This document shows positions 53,157 through 60,913 of a stretch of 64,000 nucleotides of DNA, in pieces (within the stretch, counting starts at the first letter, position 1; each line of letters begins with the position of its first letter). Source of the DNA: Asanoa siamensis (GTDB lineage: Bacteria > Actinomycetota > Actinomycetes > Mycobacteriales > Micromonosporaceae); contig NZ_BONE01000019.1 of the NCBI RefSeq assembly GCF_016862555.1, forward strand, positions 56,922 through 120,921, written 5' to 3'. Both the position numbers and the translations under genes were made by a program. The notes beneath the pieces are model-generated. The model worked only from the letters and a program-made list of their open reading frames with translations. It ran no database searches and was not told the origin of the DNA.

Positions 53157-53966
53157 ATGACAACGACAGCCGTCACACCCGGCGCCCGCCCGCTCGTCCG
53201 TCACTTCGTCGAGATGGTCCTGGCCATGATCGTCGGCGTACTCGTGCTCGGTCCACTCTGGCCGGTGCCCGCGACGCTGGCCGTACGGGCGGATGTCGCC
53301 TCGTTCGTGATGGCCACCAACATGTCCGTCGCGGTGGCGGTGTGGATGTGGCATCGCGGCCACAGCAACGCCGCGATCGGCGAGATGACCGCGGCGATGT
53401 ACGCGCCGTTCCTGCTCTTCCTGATCCCGTGGTGGGCGGGCCTTCTCGCGGGCGAGGTCGTCCTCATCGGCGCTCACGTGCTGATGCTGCCGGCCATGGT
53501 CCTAGCGATGCTGCGCCGGACCACCGAGTACGGCGCCACCCCGCACGTCGACGCCGACCGACGCGGGACCGTGGCCCGGGTGCTGGCCAGGTGGCCGAGC
53601 GTGTTGGGCCTGCTAGCCACTGTGGACAACCTGGTGGACCCGCGGCCGGTGCCGGTCTACGCGATGATGATCCTGCCGGTCGGCTACCTCGCGATCGGCG
53701 CGATCCGGCGCACTTTGCGGCCACGGCCGGTCCTGCTGGCCCAGCTGGGCCAGCTGCTGGGCTATCTCCTCCTCCTGGGCGCCGCGGTGCTCGCCGGGCC
53801 GCAGTGGAGTCAGTACCTGGTGGCCGCCGGATGGATCTTCCACGCCGGCTGGGACCTGTGGCACCACCGGCGAAACCTGGTGGTCCCTCGGCCGCTCGCC
53901 GAATGGTGCGCGGTCGTCGACCTGATCATCGGCATCTCGGTCATCCTGGTTGCCGCGACGATGTGA
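53157..53966 (+). CDS. Multi-helix membrane protein, paralogue of 38288 with extra domain
   Basis: The 269-residue protein has about eight helices. Its first 125 residues align with the 136-residue protein at 38288 (VRHFVEMVLAMIVGVLVLGPLW, VMATNMSVAVAVWMW, EMTAAMYAPFLLFLIPWW, AHVLMLPAMVLAML). The second half, with an aromatic WSQYLVAAGWIFHAGWDLWHHRR stretch, has no recognised family. Both paralogues adjoin a NarL-type kinase, here divergent. Function unknown. Confidence 0.75.
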   Translation: MTTTAVTPGARPLVRHFVEMVLAMIVGVLVLGPLWPVPATLAVRADVASFVMATNMSVAVAVWMWHRGHSNAAIGEMTAAMYAPFLLFLIPWWAGLLAGEVVLIGAHVLMLPAMVLAMLRRTTEYGATPHVDADRRGTVARVLARWPSVLGLLATVDNLVDPRPVPVYAMMILPVGYLAIGAIRRTLRPRPVLLAQLGQLLGYLLLLGAAVLAGPQWSQYLVAAGWIFHAGWDLWHHRRNLVVPRPLAEWCAVVDLIIGISVILVAATM

Positions 53967-53985
53967 CGAAAGACAGGAGCCGGCG

Positions 53986-54582
53986 GTGGAGCAGCTCATC
54001 TCCCGAACGGATGGCGCTTACCAGCGTTGGTTGGCATCGGACGTCGTCACCGAGGGAGTGGTCATGTACGGCCGGGAATCGCTGCTGGAGCGCAACACGA
54101 CGTACGACATCGGCCGCTGGCTCCCTGGCTACCTCATGATCGGCCAAGAGGGCGACCGAGGATTCTTCCTCCGCTACGATGCCGCCGGCGGCCCGGTCTT
54201 CTGGGCCGACCTGGGCAGCCTCGGCGAGGTGGACCTCACCGTCGCGGCCCCGACGTTCGAGGCGTGGCTGCGTTCCGGTTTCGCACTGCCGGCCGACAGG
54301 GAGCCAGACCTGCCGCCGACCGCCGACGTCTATGTGGACAGGATTCCCGCCGATGAGGTTCAGCTGCTGGTCCGGGCGCGGAAGCTGCTGGGTGCGGATT
54401 GGCGATTCGGGGATCTCAGGGGCTTGCTCACCACCCAACCGTTCCTGGCGGCGAGGTCAGCTCGTCTGCACGCGCTACGCCGCGACCTGGAACACGCCCC
54501 TGAGTTGTGGCCACACCTGCTCTACACCACCGACCACGGCCTGGAAGCGATATGGCCGACGGGCCGCCCACGAAGTCGCTGA
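53986..54582 (+). CDS. SMI1/KNR4 (SUKH)-like protein
   Basis: The 198-residue protein shows a plausible SUKH-type core: LPGYLMIGQEGDRGFFLRYD, a central FWADLGSLGEVDLT strand and a FEAWLRSGFALP helix. In bacteria this superfamily mostly serves as immunity protein for nuclease toxins, but no toxin is adjacent, so it would be an orphan. GTG 53986 has ACAGGAG upstream. The match is by pattern, not by a hard motif. It lies immediately left of the direct repeat bordering the Xre-ImmA-PIN segment. Confidence 0.55.
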   Translation: MEQLISRTDGAYQRWLASDVVTEGVVMYGRESLLERNTTYDIGRWLPGYLMIGQEGDRGFFLRYDAAGGPVFWADLGSLGEVDLTVAAPTFEAWLRSGFALPADREPDLPPTADVYVDRIPADEVQLLVRARKLLGADWRFGDLRGLLTTQPFLAARSARLHALRRDLEHAPELWPHLLYTTDHGLEAIWPTGRPRSR

Positions 54583-54642
54583 CGTGCCCCAAAGTTCCCG
54601 ATGCGCTGGGGTGCAATGCCTGACGTTACGCAAACCGCGAAT

Positions 54643-54696
54643 CGCGCCCACCACACCGTGGGGTCTCCGGGTTCGCCCGCGAAATCGGAATGGCAA
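54643..54696 (+). repeat. Left direct repeat of the Xre-ImmA-PIN segment
   Basis: About 54 bases beginning CGCGCCCACC, with ACCGTGGGGTCTCCGGG, TCGCCC and ATCGGAATG in order, match the copy at 57001-57055 at roughly 80-85 percent with a one-base gap. Same orientation. The rest of 54583-54900 has no gene; it contains a short palindrome-rich stretch and then the promoter of the xre gene. Confidence 0.7.
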
Positions 54697-54905
54697 GTGG
54701 CTTCCTAGCCGTGGAAGCGTGATCATCGCGCACGTGCCGCGAGGCTGGCTACAGCACAGGGGATCTCTCCTCGAAGACCAGACCGTCGCCGATCGCATGC
54801 ACCCAGCGTCGTCTGCCGCGGTCGAGGCCAGCACTGCGTCAGTATGAGCGTTTGCGTCCGTTTGGGCGCGTGAGGCTGAGCCCAGCGTATGGCGGCGCGT
54901 TACAC

Positions 54906-54950
54906 GATAATCTAGACTGAATCACACGGCCCGATCATGATTCAGTCTAG
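54906..54950 (+). promoter_or_regulatory. Promoter and inverted-repeat operator of the xre gene
   Basis: A -10 box GATAAT (54906-54911) is followed by CTAGACTGAATCA (54912-54924) and, after 13 bases, its exact inverted copy TGATTCAGTCTAG (54938-54950), ending 12 bases before the xre ATG. A dimeric Xre bound here would block transcription of its own operon. The half-sites are 26 bp apart centre to centre. Confidence 0.8.
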
Positions 54951-54962
54951 GGGGTGACGGGC

Positions 54963-55301
54963 ATGGCCAAGATCGACTTTGGTGTGCTGATCGAACAAGC
55001 TCGCATGTCTGCCGGGCTGAGCCAGCGTGGGTTGGCGGACGCCACGGGCATCTCGCAATCGACGCTGTCGCGGATCATCAACGGAGACCGTGCGGCGAAG
55101 CTGCCGGAGATCGTGGCGATCGCATGGGCGACGGGCAGCACCGTTGCCCAGCTCACGGGGGCCAGCACGGTGGCGAGCAGGGTCGAGTGCGCGGCACGAG
55201 CCACGAACGGCTCGGGCATGGAAGACATGCGTCAGGCGCTGCTGCAGTTCCTGGAGCTTGACGATTACCTTGACGAGCAGGCCATCCCGGCCACGATCTG
55301 A
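54963..55301 (+). CDS. Xre-family HTH transcriptional regulator
   Basis: The 112-residue protein has an N-terminal Xre/Cro HTH (IEQARMSAGLSQRGLADATG, then ISQSTLSRIINGDRAAKLPE) and a helical C-terminal tail (MEDMRQALLQFLELDDYLDE). Such regulators repress the linked ImmA/IrrE operon and are cleaved by the peptidase in related systems. A perfect 13-bp inverted repeat lies just upstream. ATG 54963 is preceded by GGGGG; the frame also allows 54954. Confidence 0.9.
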   Translation: MAKIDFGVLIEQARMSAGLSQRGLADATGISQSTLSRIINGDRAAKLPEIVAIAWATGSTVAQLTGASTVASRVECAARATNGSGMEDMRQALLQFLELDDYLDEQAIPATI

Positions 55302-55303
55302 CA

Positions 55304-56170
55304 GTGGCGACCACCGTGAACGCCGAAGCTGAAGGCCAAAGGTCTGCCGAGAGGTTCCGGGAAGACAACCACCTGGGGTCGCAGCCGATAGGTGACCTGG
55401 TTGCCTTGATCGAGCAGACAACCAGCATCGATGTCGCGGTTCTCGACGCGGGACCCGATGAACACGGCATGACGATGCGTGACCCGAAACGCGGCGCTGT
55501 ATTCATCGGTGTGGCCCGGACCCGGCGGCCGATGCGGCAGCGCAGCACGCTGGCTCACGAGCTCGGTCACGTCGTGTTCGGTGACTGGGCCGACAATGGC
55601 GACGGCGATTGGAGTGAGCGTTCGCCTGTCGAAAGCCGGGCCGATGCCTTCGCCCGTCATCTGCTGCTGCCGCTGGGGGGTCTGCGCGACTTCCTCGGCC
55701 CCACCACGATTGTGGATCTTGGCCGGCTTTCGGCTGTCGTCCAGCGGTTCCTGGTGTCGCCGGCCATCGCGGCGATTGCTCTCGAACACGCGGGCTACAT
55801 CGACGCCGCCACGAAGCGCGAGTGGAAGCAGTCGACCACACCGCAACTGGCCGTGCGTTTCGGCTGGGGTGACCAATATCGTGCGCTGGCGGCCGACTCC
55901 GACCGGCGGCGGGCCCCGCAGCGATTGCTGGCCCGGGTGGTGAGGGGCTACGCGGAGGGCGTACTTCCCGCGCAGACCATCGCGACGTTGCGCGGCATCT
56001 CCGCGGACGAGGCCGCACGCGAGCTGAAGGAAGCCGGCGTCTTCCCTGCCGAGCACCCGGTGAGGTGGGCGGATCCGGCGGAGCTGCCCGACGTCGACGT
56101 TGATCTGGCGGCTCTGGACGAGGCACTGGGCCCGGCCGACGAGTCCCCCGGCCCGTCGGAGCCGGAATGA
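55304..56170 (+). CDS. ImmA/IrrE-type metallo-endopeptidase (COG2856)
   Basis: The 288-residue protein carries the zinc-binding HELGH motif in RSTLAHELGHVVFGDWAD, with a downstream ESRADAFARHLLLP motif supplying the third ligand. ImmA/IrrE proteases cleave an Xre-type repressor on a stress signal, and the repressor gene is two bases upstream. The C-terminal 130 residues, acidic at the end, are unassigned. Its stop overlaps the PIN-like gene ATG, so all three genes are one operon. Confidence 0.92.
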   Translation: MATTVNAEAEGQRSAERFREDNHLGSQPIGDLVALIEQTTSIDVAVLDAGPDEHGMTMRDPKRGAVFIGVARTRRPMRQRSTLAHELGHVVFGDWADNGDGDWSERSPVESRADAFARHLLLPLGGLRDFLGPTTIVDLGRLSAVVQRFLVSPAIAAIALEHAGYIDAATKREWKQSTTPQLAVRFGWGDQYRALAADSDRRRAPQRLLARVVRGYAEGVLPAQTIATLRGISADEAARELKEAGVFPAEHPVRWADPAELPDVDVDLAALDEALGPADESPGPSEPE

Positions 56171-56790
56171 GTCAGCGACCCATCATCGACGCCGGTCCGA
56201 GCCTCAACTTCTTGTCGATCAACAGGGAACGGCTGCTAATCGCCACGATCGGAAAGCTGAGTGCTCCCGAATCCGTACAGGCGGAGGTGTTCCGCAAGGC
56301 AGGTCAGGATGACCGGTTTCGCCCGGCAGCGGTGAGCTGGAAGAAGCTGACGCCTACCTATATCGAGGTCCTCGCAGACGACCCGACCATCGAGCTCGCC
56401 CAGGCCGTAAACCGGATCACCAGCCAGCGCATGGACGTTCGGCTGAAGCAGTCGAAAGATCTTGGCGAAACGATGGTGATCGCGCACGCTGTCGTCGCTG
56501 CCGAAGCAGGTGCCGACGTTGTCGTCCTGATCGACGACGGCCGCGGTGCACAGGACGCCACTCGTGAGATCCAACGGCTGCGCCGATTACGTGATGGCGG
56601 TGCTGCGGTCGGGTCAATAACACTGGCCAGCACGTTGACGGTTCTGACGAAGGCTGTCGGCATGCGGCACATCCGGGATCGCGGCGAGATGCGGGAGATC
56701 TACGGACGCCTACGCGGCCTCGACGACGGTCTGCCACCGATCGAGAAGACCGACCTGCTGACCACGCCCCTCTGGAAGCAAGGTCGGTAA
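56167..56790 (+). CDS. PIN-like domain protein, third gene of the Xre-ImmA segment
   Basis: The 207-residue protein begins with a PIN-like first acidic motif (RPIIDAGPSLNFLSINRERL) and has a second, KDLGETMVIAHAVVAAEAGA, then VVVLIDDGRGAQDA; these give the Asp/Glu/Asp arrangement of PIN nucleases. The length exceeds VapC toxins (about 130), with an extra C-terminal helical part. As the last gene after Xre and ImmA/IrrE, it is the likely effector, a ribonuclease released when the repressor is cut. Target unknown. Confidence 0.78.
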   Translation: MSQRPIIDAGPSLNFLSINRERLLIATIGKLSAPESVQAEVFRKAGQDDRFRPAAVSWKKLTPTYIEVLADDPTIELAQAVNRITSQRMDVRLKQSKDLGETMVIAHAVVAAEAGADVVVLIDDGRGAQDATREIQRLRRLRDGGAAVGSITLASTLTVLTKAVGMRHIRDRGEMREIYGRLRGLDDGLPPIEKTDLLTTPLWKQGR

Positions 56791-57000
56791 CCGGGCAACA
56801 CATCGTCGCGACGCTCGTCCGCCTGCCGCGGCGGCCGGACAGCTGCCACCTCGCCGCAGAGTCCCCTCGTCCAACGTGGAAGCGTCGAGCGGACGCGCAC
56901 TCGTAGGGATGCTGCGAGCGACTCTCGCCCTCGGTCACGAGCGCCCACGGGCGAGCTCGGACCCAACGGCACGTTGGGTCCGACCTCGCACACCACGAAC

Positions 57001-57055
57001 CGCGCCCACCGGACCGTGGGGTCTCCGGGGGTCGCCCCCGGTATCGGAATGACAA
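57001..57055 (+). repeat. Right direct repeat of the Xre-ImmA-PIN segment
   Basis: Counterpart of 54643-54696, same orientation. This copy contains a full small palindrome CCGGGGG-TCG-CCCCCGG that the left copy has lost. It directly abuts the tRNA-linked hairpin at 57052. Bases 56791-57000 hold no gene; a perfect 10-bp hairpin GGACCCAACG-GCA-CGTTGGGTCC lies at 56959-56981 and may end the operon. Confidence 0.7.
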
Positions 57056-57108
57056 ATCCCCACCCAGACCCTGGCCGCGCAGCGGACAGGGTCTGGGCAG
57101 GGATTTGT
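57052..57108 (-). terminator. 22-bp hairpin at the tRNA 3' end
   Basis: Bases 57052-57073 and 57087-57108 pair over 22 positions, two of them G-U in the RNA, around a 13-base loop. The hairpin touches the last base of the tRNA on the minus strand. It can act as the tRNA gene terminator or as a processing signal. No T-run follows. Confidence 0.6.
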
Positions 57109-57182
57109 GGGGTCGGCGGGACTCGAACCCGCACTGGAACGGACCTAAACCGTTTGCCTCCTGCCAATTGGGCTACGACCCC
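57108..57182 (-). tRNA. tRNA with anticodon UAG (reads CUA, Leu), short variable arm, copy 2
   Basis: A 75-base gene on the minus strand with acceptor GGGGTCG/CGACCCC, anticodon stem AACGG/CCGTT, loop TTTAGGT (anticodon at 57147-57145), variable region CCAGT, T arm GCGGG-TTCGAGT-CCCGC and discriminator A73. All stems pair perfectly. It differs from the copy at 33470 at three positions only. Anticodon UAG reads CUA (Leu), but the long variable arm of Leu tRNAs is absent, so charging identity is uncertain. Confidence 0.82.
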
Positions 57183-57236
57183 GAGGCGGCCGCTCCGCGC
57201 GGCCCTCGACATTCTGGCGTACGAACGTACGGCTTG

Positions 57237-57707
57237 CTAGTCGAGCCCGAGGTCGCGCCGCAGCTTGGCGACGTGGCCCGTGGCCTTGACGTTGTAGAGA
57301 GCCCGTTCGACGCGGCCCTTCTCGTCGATCACGAACGTCGAGCGGATCACGCCCGTGATCGTGCGGCCGTACGACTGCTTCTCGCCCCACGCCCCGTACG
57401 CCGTCAGCACCTGCTTGTCCTCGTCGGAGACCAGCGGGAACGTGAGGGCGTCGTGTTCGCGGAACTTCGCCAGTTTCGCCGGCTTGTCGGGGGAGATGCC
57501 GACCACCTCGTAGCCCGCCGCCTGCAGCGATGCGAGCGAGTCGCGGAAGTCGCACGCCTGCTTGGTGCAACCGGGCGTCATCGCCGCCGGGTACGCGTAG
57601 AGCACCACCCGACGGCCGCGCAGGTCGGCCAGGGTGAGCGTGTCGCCGGTGTCGGTCGGCAGGGTGAAGTTCGGTGCCTCGTCGCCGGGGCTCAGGCGTT
57701 CCGTCAT
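57237..57707 (-). CDS. bcp: Thioredoxin-dependent thiol peroxidase, BCP-type peroxiredoxin
   Basis: The 156-residue peroxiredoxin has the BCP active-site PAAMTPGCTKQACDFRDSL with peroxidatic Cys46 and resolving Cys51 five residues later (atypical 2-Cys BCP), and the RSTFVIDEKGRV strand. It reduces H2O2 and organic hydroperoxides. Its ATG overlaps the stop of the upstream membrane protein gene (ATGA), tying it to the copper/thiol cluster. Confidence 0.94.
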   Translation of the reverse strand: MTERLSPGDEAPNFTLPTDTGDTLTLADLRGRRVVLYAYPAAMTPGCTKQACDFRDSLASLQAAGYEVVGISPDKPAKLAKFREHDALTFPLVSDEDKQVLTAYGAWGEKQSYGRTITGVIRSTFVIDEKGRVERALYNVKATGHVAKLRRDLGLD

Positions 57708-58906
57708 GCGCCCGACTCTACCGCCGGGGTTTCCGCGGCCCCGTCGTGCGCGGGCCGGTCAGGGTCACGGCGCGGGCCCGGCACCGGTGGCCGGCCGGCG
57801 GTCGCCCGCATCCGCAGCGCCGCGGCGCCCGCGACACCGGCTCCGGCCGCGATCACCACGGCCAGCAGGAGCCGACCAAGGACGGGCGACCAGGGTACGG
57901 GTACGACGCCGTTGCCGAACGCGCCCGCGTTGCTGACGCCGGCGAAAACCGCCACGCACACACCGGCCAGCGCCAGCGCGAAGTCGGCCGCGGGCCGGCG
58001 CAGCAGCGCGTACGCACCCGCCGCCAGCGCCGCCAACCCCGTCAGCACCGGCCAGATCTGGCCCGCGAACAGCCCGCCCAACACCGCCCCGAACCCGTCG
58101 TTCCCGGCGTCGATCTCCCGCCCGACGGCATAGACCACCGCCGCCACGCCACCGACGCCAGACACCGCAGCCAACGCGACCGGCACCCACCCCCGCGACC
58201 CAGAAGCAGCAGAAGCGGCAGAAGCAGCACCCGGCGAGGAAGCAGCGGAGCGCACGGTCAACAGCCCCGCCAACCGCCGCAGCCGCCCGACCACCCCGAG
58301 CACCGCCACACCGAGAGCCGCCACCAACGACCACGCCCACCACACCCCGGCGGACGGCGGCGGCACCCAGTCGAGCGTGCCATGAACCTCCAGCGGCGTA
58401 ACCCCACCGGTCCGCAGCGGCACCACCCAGTCCCGGATCCGCTGCACCCGGGACGGATCCGCCGTCACCGACGGCGGCGGCGTCGACAGCATCCAGTGCG
58501 ACCTGTGGTCGTGCCAGAGCGCCACCGGCTCCCCGGACGTCCTACGCCACGTCGGCGGCAGCGTCGGGTCCGCCGTCGCCGGCAGGTTCGCCGTGCCCGT
58601 CAGGGTGGCGTTCAGGTAGACGGCGGGCGAGTGCACGTTCTCGTACACCCCGTCCGGCCGTACCTCCAGATAGGGCTCGTTCTGGTAGCCGAGCACCTCG
58701 ACGGTCGTACCCGTGCGGTTGGTCAGTTCCAACCGCGCGCCGGCCTCGACCGCCCGGACCCGCAGGCCCGCGGGCGCCGGGGACACGGCGGTGACCACCG
58801 TCCGGTAGTCGGTCCCGTCCGGCGCGTCCCCACCGTGCGCCCACGCCGGCGAAGCCGACACGAGCACCGCGACCAGGGCCCCGAAGCCGGCCAGAAGAAG
58901 CCGCAT
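57704..58906 (-). CDS. Secreted/membrane protein of the copper-redox cluster, unassigned
   Basis: The 400-residue protein has a signal peptide ending SPAWAHGGDAPDG (an exported His right after the cleavage site, as in CopC and YcnI proteins), an extracytoplasmic beta domain of about 160 residues (VEVLGYQNEPYLEVRPDG, WHDHRSHWMLSTPPP with several His) and five hydrophobic helices (from about residue 185) ending in a Pro/Arg-rich tail. I know no named domain. The His-rich ectodomain and neighbours suggest metal handling. Confidence 0.75.
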   Translation of the reverse strand: MRLLLAGFGALVAVLVSASPAWAHGGDAPDGTDYRTVVTAVSPAPAGLRVRAVEAGARLELTNRTGTTVEVLGYQNEPYLEVRPDGVYENVHSPAVYLNATLTGTANLPATADPTLPPTWRRTSGEPVALWHDHRSHWMLSTPPPSVTADPSRVQRIRDWVVPLRTGGVTPLEVHGTLDWVPPPSAGVWWAWSLVAALGVAVLGVVGRLRRLAGLLTVRSAASSPGAASAASAASGSRGWVPVALAAVSGVGGVAAVVYAVGREIDAGNDGFGAVLGGLFAGQIWPVLTGLAALAAGAYALLRRPAADFALALAGVCVAVFAGVSNAGAFGNGVVPVPWSPVLGRLLLAVVIAAGAGVAGAAALRMRATAGRPPVPGPRRDPDRPAHDGAAETPAVESGA

Positions 58907-59620
58907 CTAGGCCGCGTTCACGGCCGCGACGATGGCGTCCGGCGTCGGGTTCTGGATGACCTGGTCGTTGACCAGGACGGTCGGTGTGGCGGTGACGCCC
59001 GCCCGGGACGCCGCCTCGGTCACCGAGGCGACCCACGGCTGGTAGCGACCCGAGTTGACGCACGAGCCGAACGTGTCGCCGTTGAGCCCCAGGCCGGTGC
59101 CGATGTCGATCATCTGCTGGTTGGACAGGCCGGCGCTGCCTTCCGCGGGCTGCTGGGCGTACAGCGCGTCGTGGAACTCCTTGAACTTCCCGCCGTCGGC
59201 GGCGCACCCGGCAGCGGCGGCCGAACGGGTCGAGTATTCAGTCGTCGACGCCCGGTCGAGGAACGCCACGGTGTTGTAGGTGACGGTGACCTTGTTCTGG
59301 CTGACCAGGTCGTTGATCGCCGGCCCGGCGGTGCTCTCGAGCTGCCGGCAGAACGGGCAGAGGAAGTCCTCGTAGATTCTGATGCTGACCGGGCCGGAAC
59401 CGACCGTCTCGCCGGTGGTGGTGGTCGCCGAGGCCGGCGCCACCAGCGGGCCGGTGTCGGAGCGCTGGCTCTGGTAGACGCCCCAGCCGATCAACCCGGC
59501 GATCACCAGGACGGCCACGGCGGCGATCGAGACCCACATCGTGCGCTTGCGCCGGCGTTCGGCCGCGAGCTGCTTCCGGACGACCTTCGCCGCGCTCTTG
59601 CGCTCTTGACGCTTACTCAT
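58907..59620 (-). CDS. DsbA-family thioredoxin-fold protein, membrane-anchored
   Basis: The 237-residue protein has a basic cytoplasmic N-terminus (SKRQERKSAAKVVRKQLAAE), one transmembrane helix (about residues 28-48) and a DsbA-type thioredoxin domain with the active-site FLCPFCRQLES (CPFC) and cis-Pro loop GVTATPTVLVN. It oxidises or isomerises thiols outside the membrane. It overlaps the MauE-like gene by eight bases, and starts at ATG 59620. The C-terminal Cys pair in GCAADGG and GSCVNSG is notable. Confidence 0.9.
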   Translation of the reverse strand: MSKRQERKSAAKVVRKQLAAERRRKRTMWVSIAAVAVLVIAGLIGWGVYQSQRSDTGPLVAPASATTTTGETVGSGPVSIRIYEDFLCPFCRQLESTAGPAINDLVSQNKVTVTYNTVAFLDRASTTEYSTRSAAAAGCAADGGKFKEFHDALYAQQPAEGSAGLSNQQMIDIGTGLGLNGDTFGSCVNSGRYQPWVASVTEAASRAGVTATPTVLVNDQVIQNPTPDAIVAAVNAA

Positions 59621-60116
59621 TCGTGCCCTCCAGCCACCTGTCGATGGACAAACGGGTGCGGGGCCAGACGAGAAGGAATGCGGCCAGGACCAGGAAACCG
59701 ATGTCACGCGCGATCTCGGGCGCGTAACTGGGACTCTGACCCGCGGCTAGCTGGCCCCCCGAACCGAAGCAGCCGCAGTCGATGGACAGCCCGCGTGCCC
59801 ACGCGGACGAGATGCCGGCGATGAAGACCAGGAGCAGCGCGGCCGAGATGGCGGCGGCCGCGCGCGTCGCGAGGCCGACCACGAGCAGCACGCCGAGAGC
59901 GATCTCGACGAACGGCAGGGCGGCCCCGATGACCTTGGCGACTTCGAAGGGCATCACCTGGTACGCGTTGACCGCGCGGCCCGAGCCCGCCAGGTCCCCC
60001 ACCTTGGCGGCGCCGGCGAACAGCCAGACTGCCGCCAGGCCGAGCCGGACCAAGGTGCCCAGCCACGGGCGGATGCCCGGCCAGGACACGCCACTGGTCA
60101 ACGTCGTCACGCTCAT
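59613..60116 (-). CDS. MauE/DoxX-like four-helix membrane protein
   Basis: The 167-residue protein has four membrane helices and the family signature WLFAGAAKVGDL in the first and DCGCFGSGGQLA after the third, with a Cys pair. MauE-type proteins support disulfide formation with a partner thioredoxin-fold protein; here the DsbA-like gene overlaps directly. They may together form a thiol-oxidation relay. It is the first gene of the downstream operon (upstream edge at 60116). Confidence 0.9.
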   Translation of the reverse strand: MSVTTLTSGVSWPGIRPWLGTLVRLGLAAVWLFAGAAKVGDLAGSGRAVNAYQVMPFEVAKVIGAALPFVEIALGVLLVVGLATRAAAAISAALLLVFIAGISSAWARGLSIDCGCFGSGGQLAAGQSPSYAPEIARDIGFLVLAAFLLVWPRTRLSIDRWLEGTNE

Positions 60117-60183
60117 ATAGTCGCCCCGTATCGCGCAGAGGTTCCAATGCTCAGGAAGCTGACAGGCAGCCGTCAGCGAGCTG

Positions 60184-60792
60184 TCAGCCGGCGCCCGCCT
60201 CGGCCAGCACCGCCACGAGCTCGGCCCGGGCCCGGGCGACCCGGGACCGGATCGTGCCGACCGGCACGCCCTCGACCTCCGCCGCCTCGGTGTAGGAGAG
60301 GCCGATGAGCTGGGTGAGCACGAATGCGCCGCGGCGGTCCGCCGGCAGTCGGCGCAGCAGGTCGTGGCTGTCGAAGCGCAGCGCCGGGTCGGGCTCGGCG
60401 GCCGACATCACCGAGCGCTCGGGCTCCGGGTGGGCCTCCAGCCGCGAACGCAGCCGCCGGCGGCGGACGACCGCGCGGAGATGGTCGGCGCAGGCGCGCC
60501 TGGTGATGCCGAGGAGCCACGTACGCGCGCTGGATCGGCCCTCGAAGTCGGGAAGTGACCGGAACGCCCGCAGATAGGCGTCCTGGGCGACATCGTCCGC
60601 GGAGTCCGGGTCGACCAGCGCGGCAGCGAGACGCCAGACCTCGGCCTGGGTCGCCCGGACGAACGCGGCCTGCGCCACGGGGTCGCCCCCGCGTGCCGCC
60701 AACGCCCACCTGGTGGCGGCGTCGACCTCGACACCCGCCACGGCGGCCCCGGAAGGCCCCGGGTCCGGAGCGGTGCGCTGGGCGGGGATCAC
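60184..60792 (-). CDS. ECF RNA polymerase sigma factor
   Basis: The 202-residue protein has sigma region 2 (ALVDPDSADDVAQDAYLRAFR) and region 4 (LPADRRGAFVLTQLIGLSYTEAAEVEGV, then PVGTIRSRVARARAELV). GTG 60792 follows a TACATT -10 box (60806-60801) by eight bases, so the mRNA is likely leaderless; a longer frame to 60858 is not needed. It is divergent from the zinc-finger anti-sigma factor at 60914. It probably controls the copper/redox cluster. Confidence 0.9.
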   Translation of the reverse strand: MIPAQRTAPDPGPSGAAVAGVEVDAATRWALAARGGDPVAQAAFVRATQAEVWRLAAALVDPDSADDVAQDAYLRAFRSLPDFEGRSSARTWLLGITRRACADHLRAVVRRRRLRSRLEAHPEPERSVMSAAEPDPALRFDSHDLLRRLPADRRGAFVLTQLIGLSYTEAAEVEGVPVGTIRSRVARARAELVAVLAEAGAG

Positions 60793-60913
60793 GGCAACTA
60801 AATGTACGCGACCCGTCCGTTTTCTCGGCTTTGCCGACCCCGCCGTGTCGAGGGCCACGCGGTCGCGATAAATCGCCGGGAACCAATCGGTCCCCGCGGA
60901 CGACTACCTGACC

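Noticed and set aside
33470..57182. The 23.7-kb stretch between the two tRNAs as an integrative element
   Set aside because: The tRNAs are inverted, there is no integrase or transfer gene, and the gene content in between is ordinary actinomycete chromosome.
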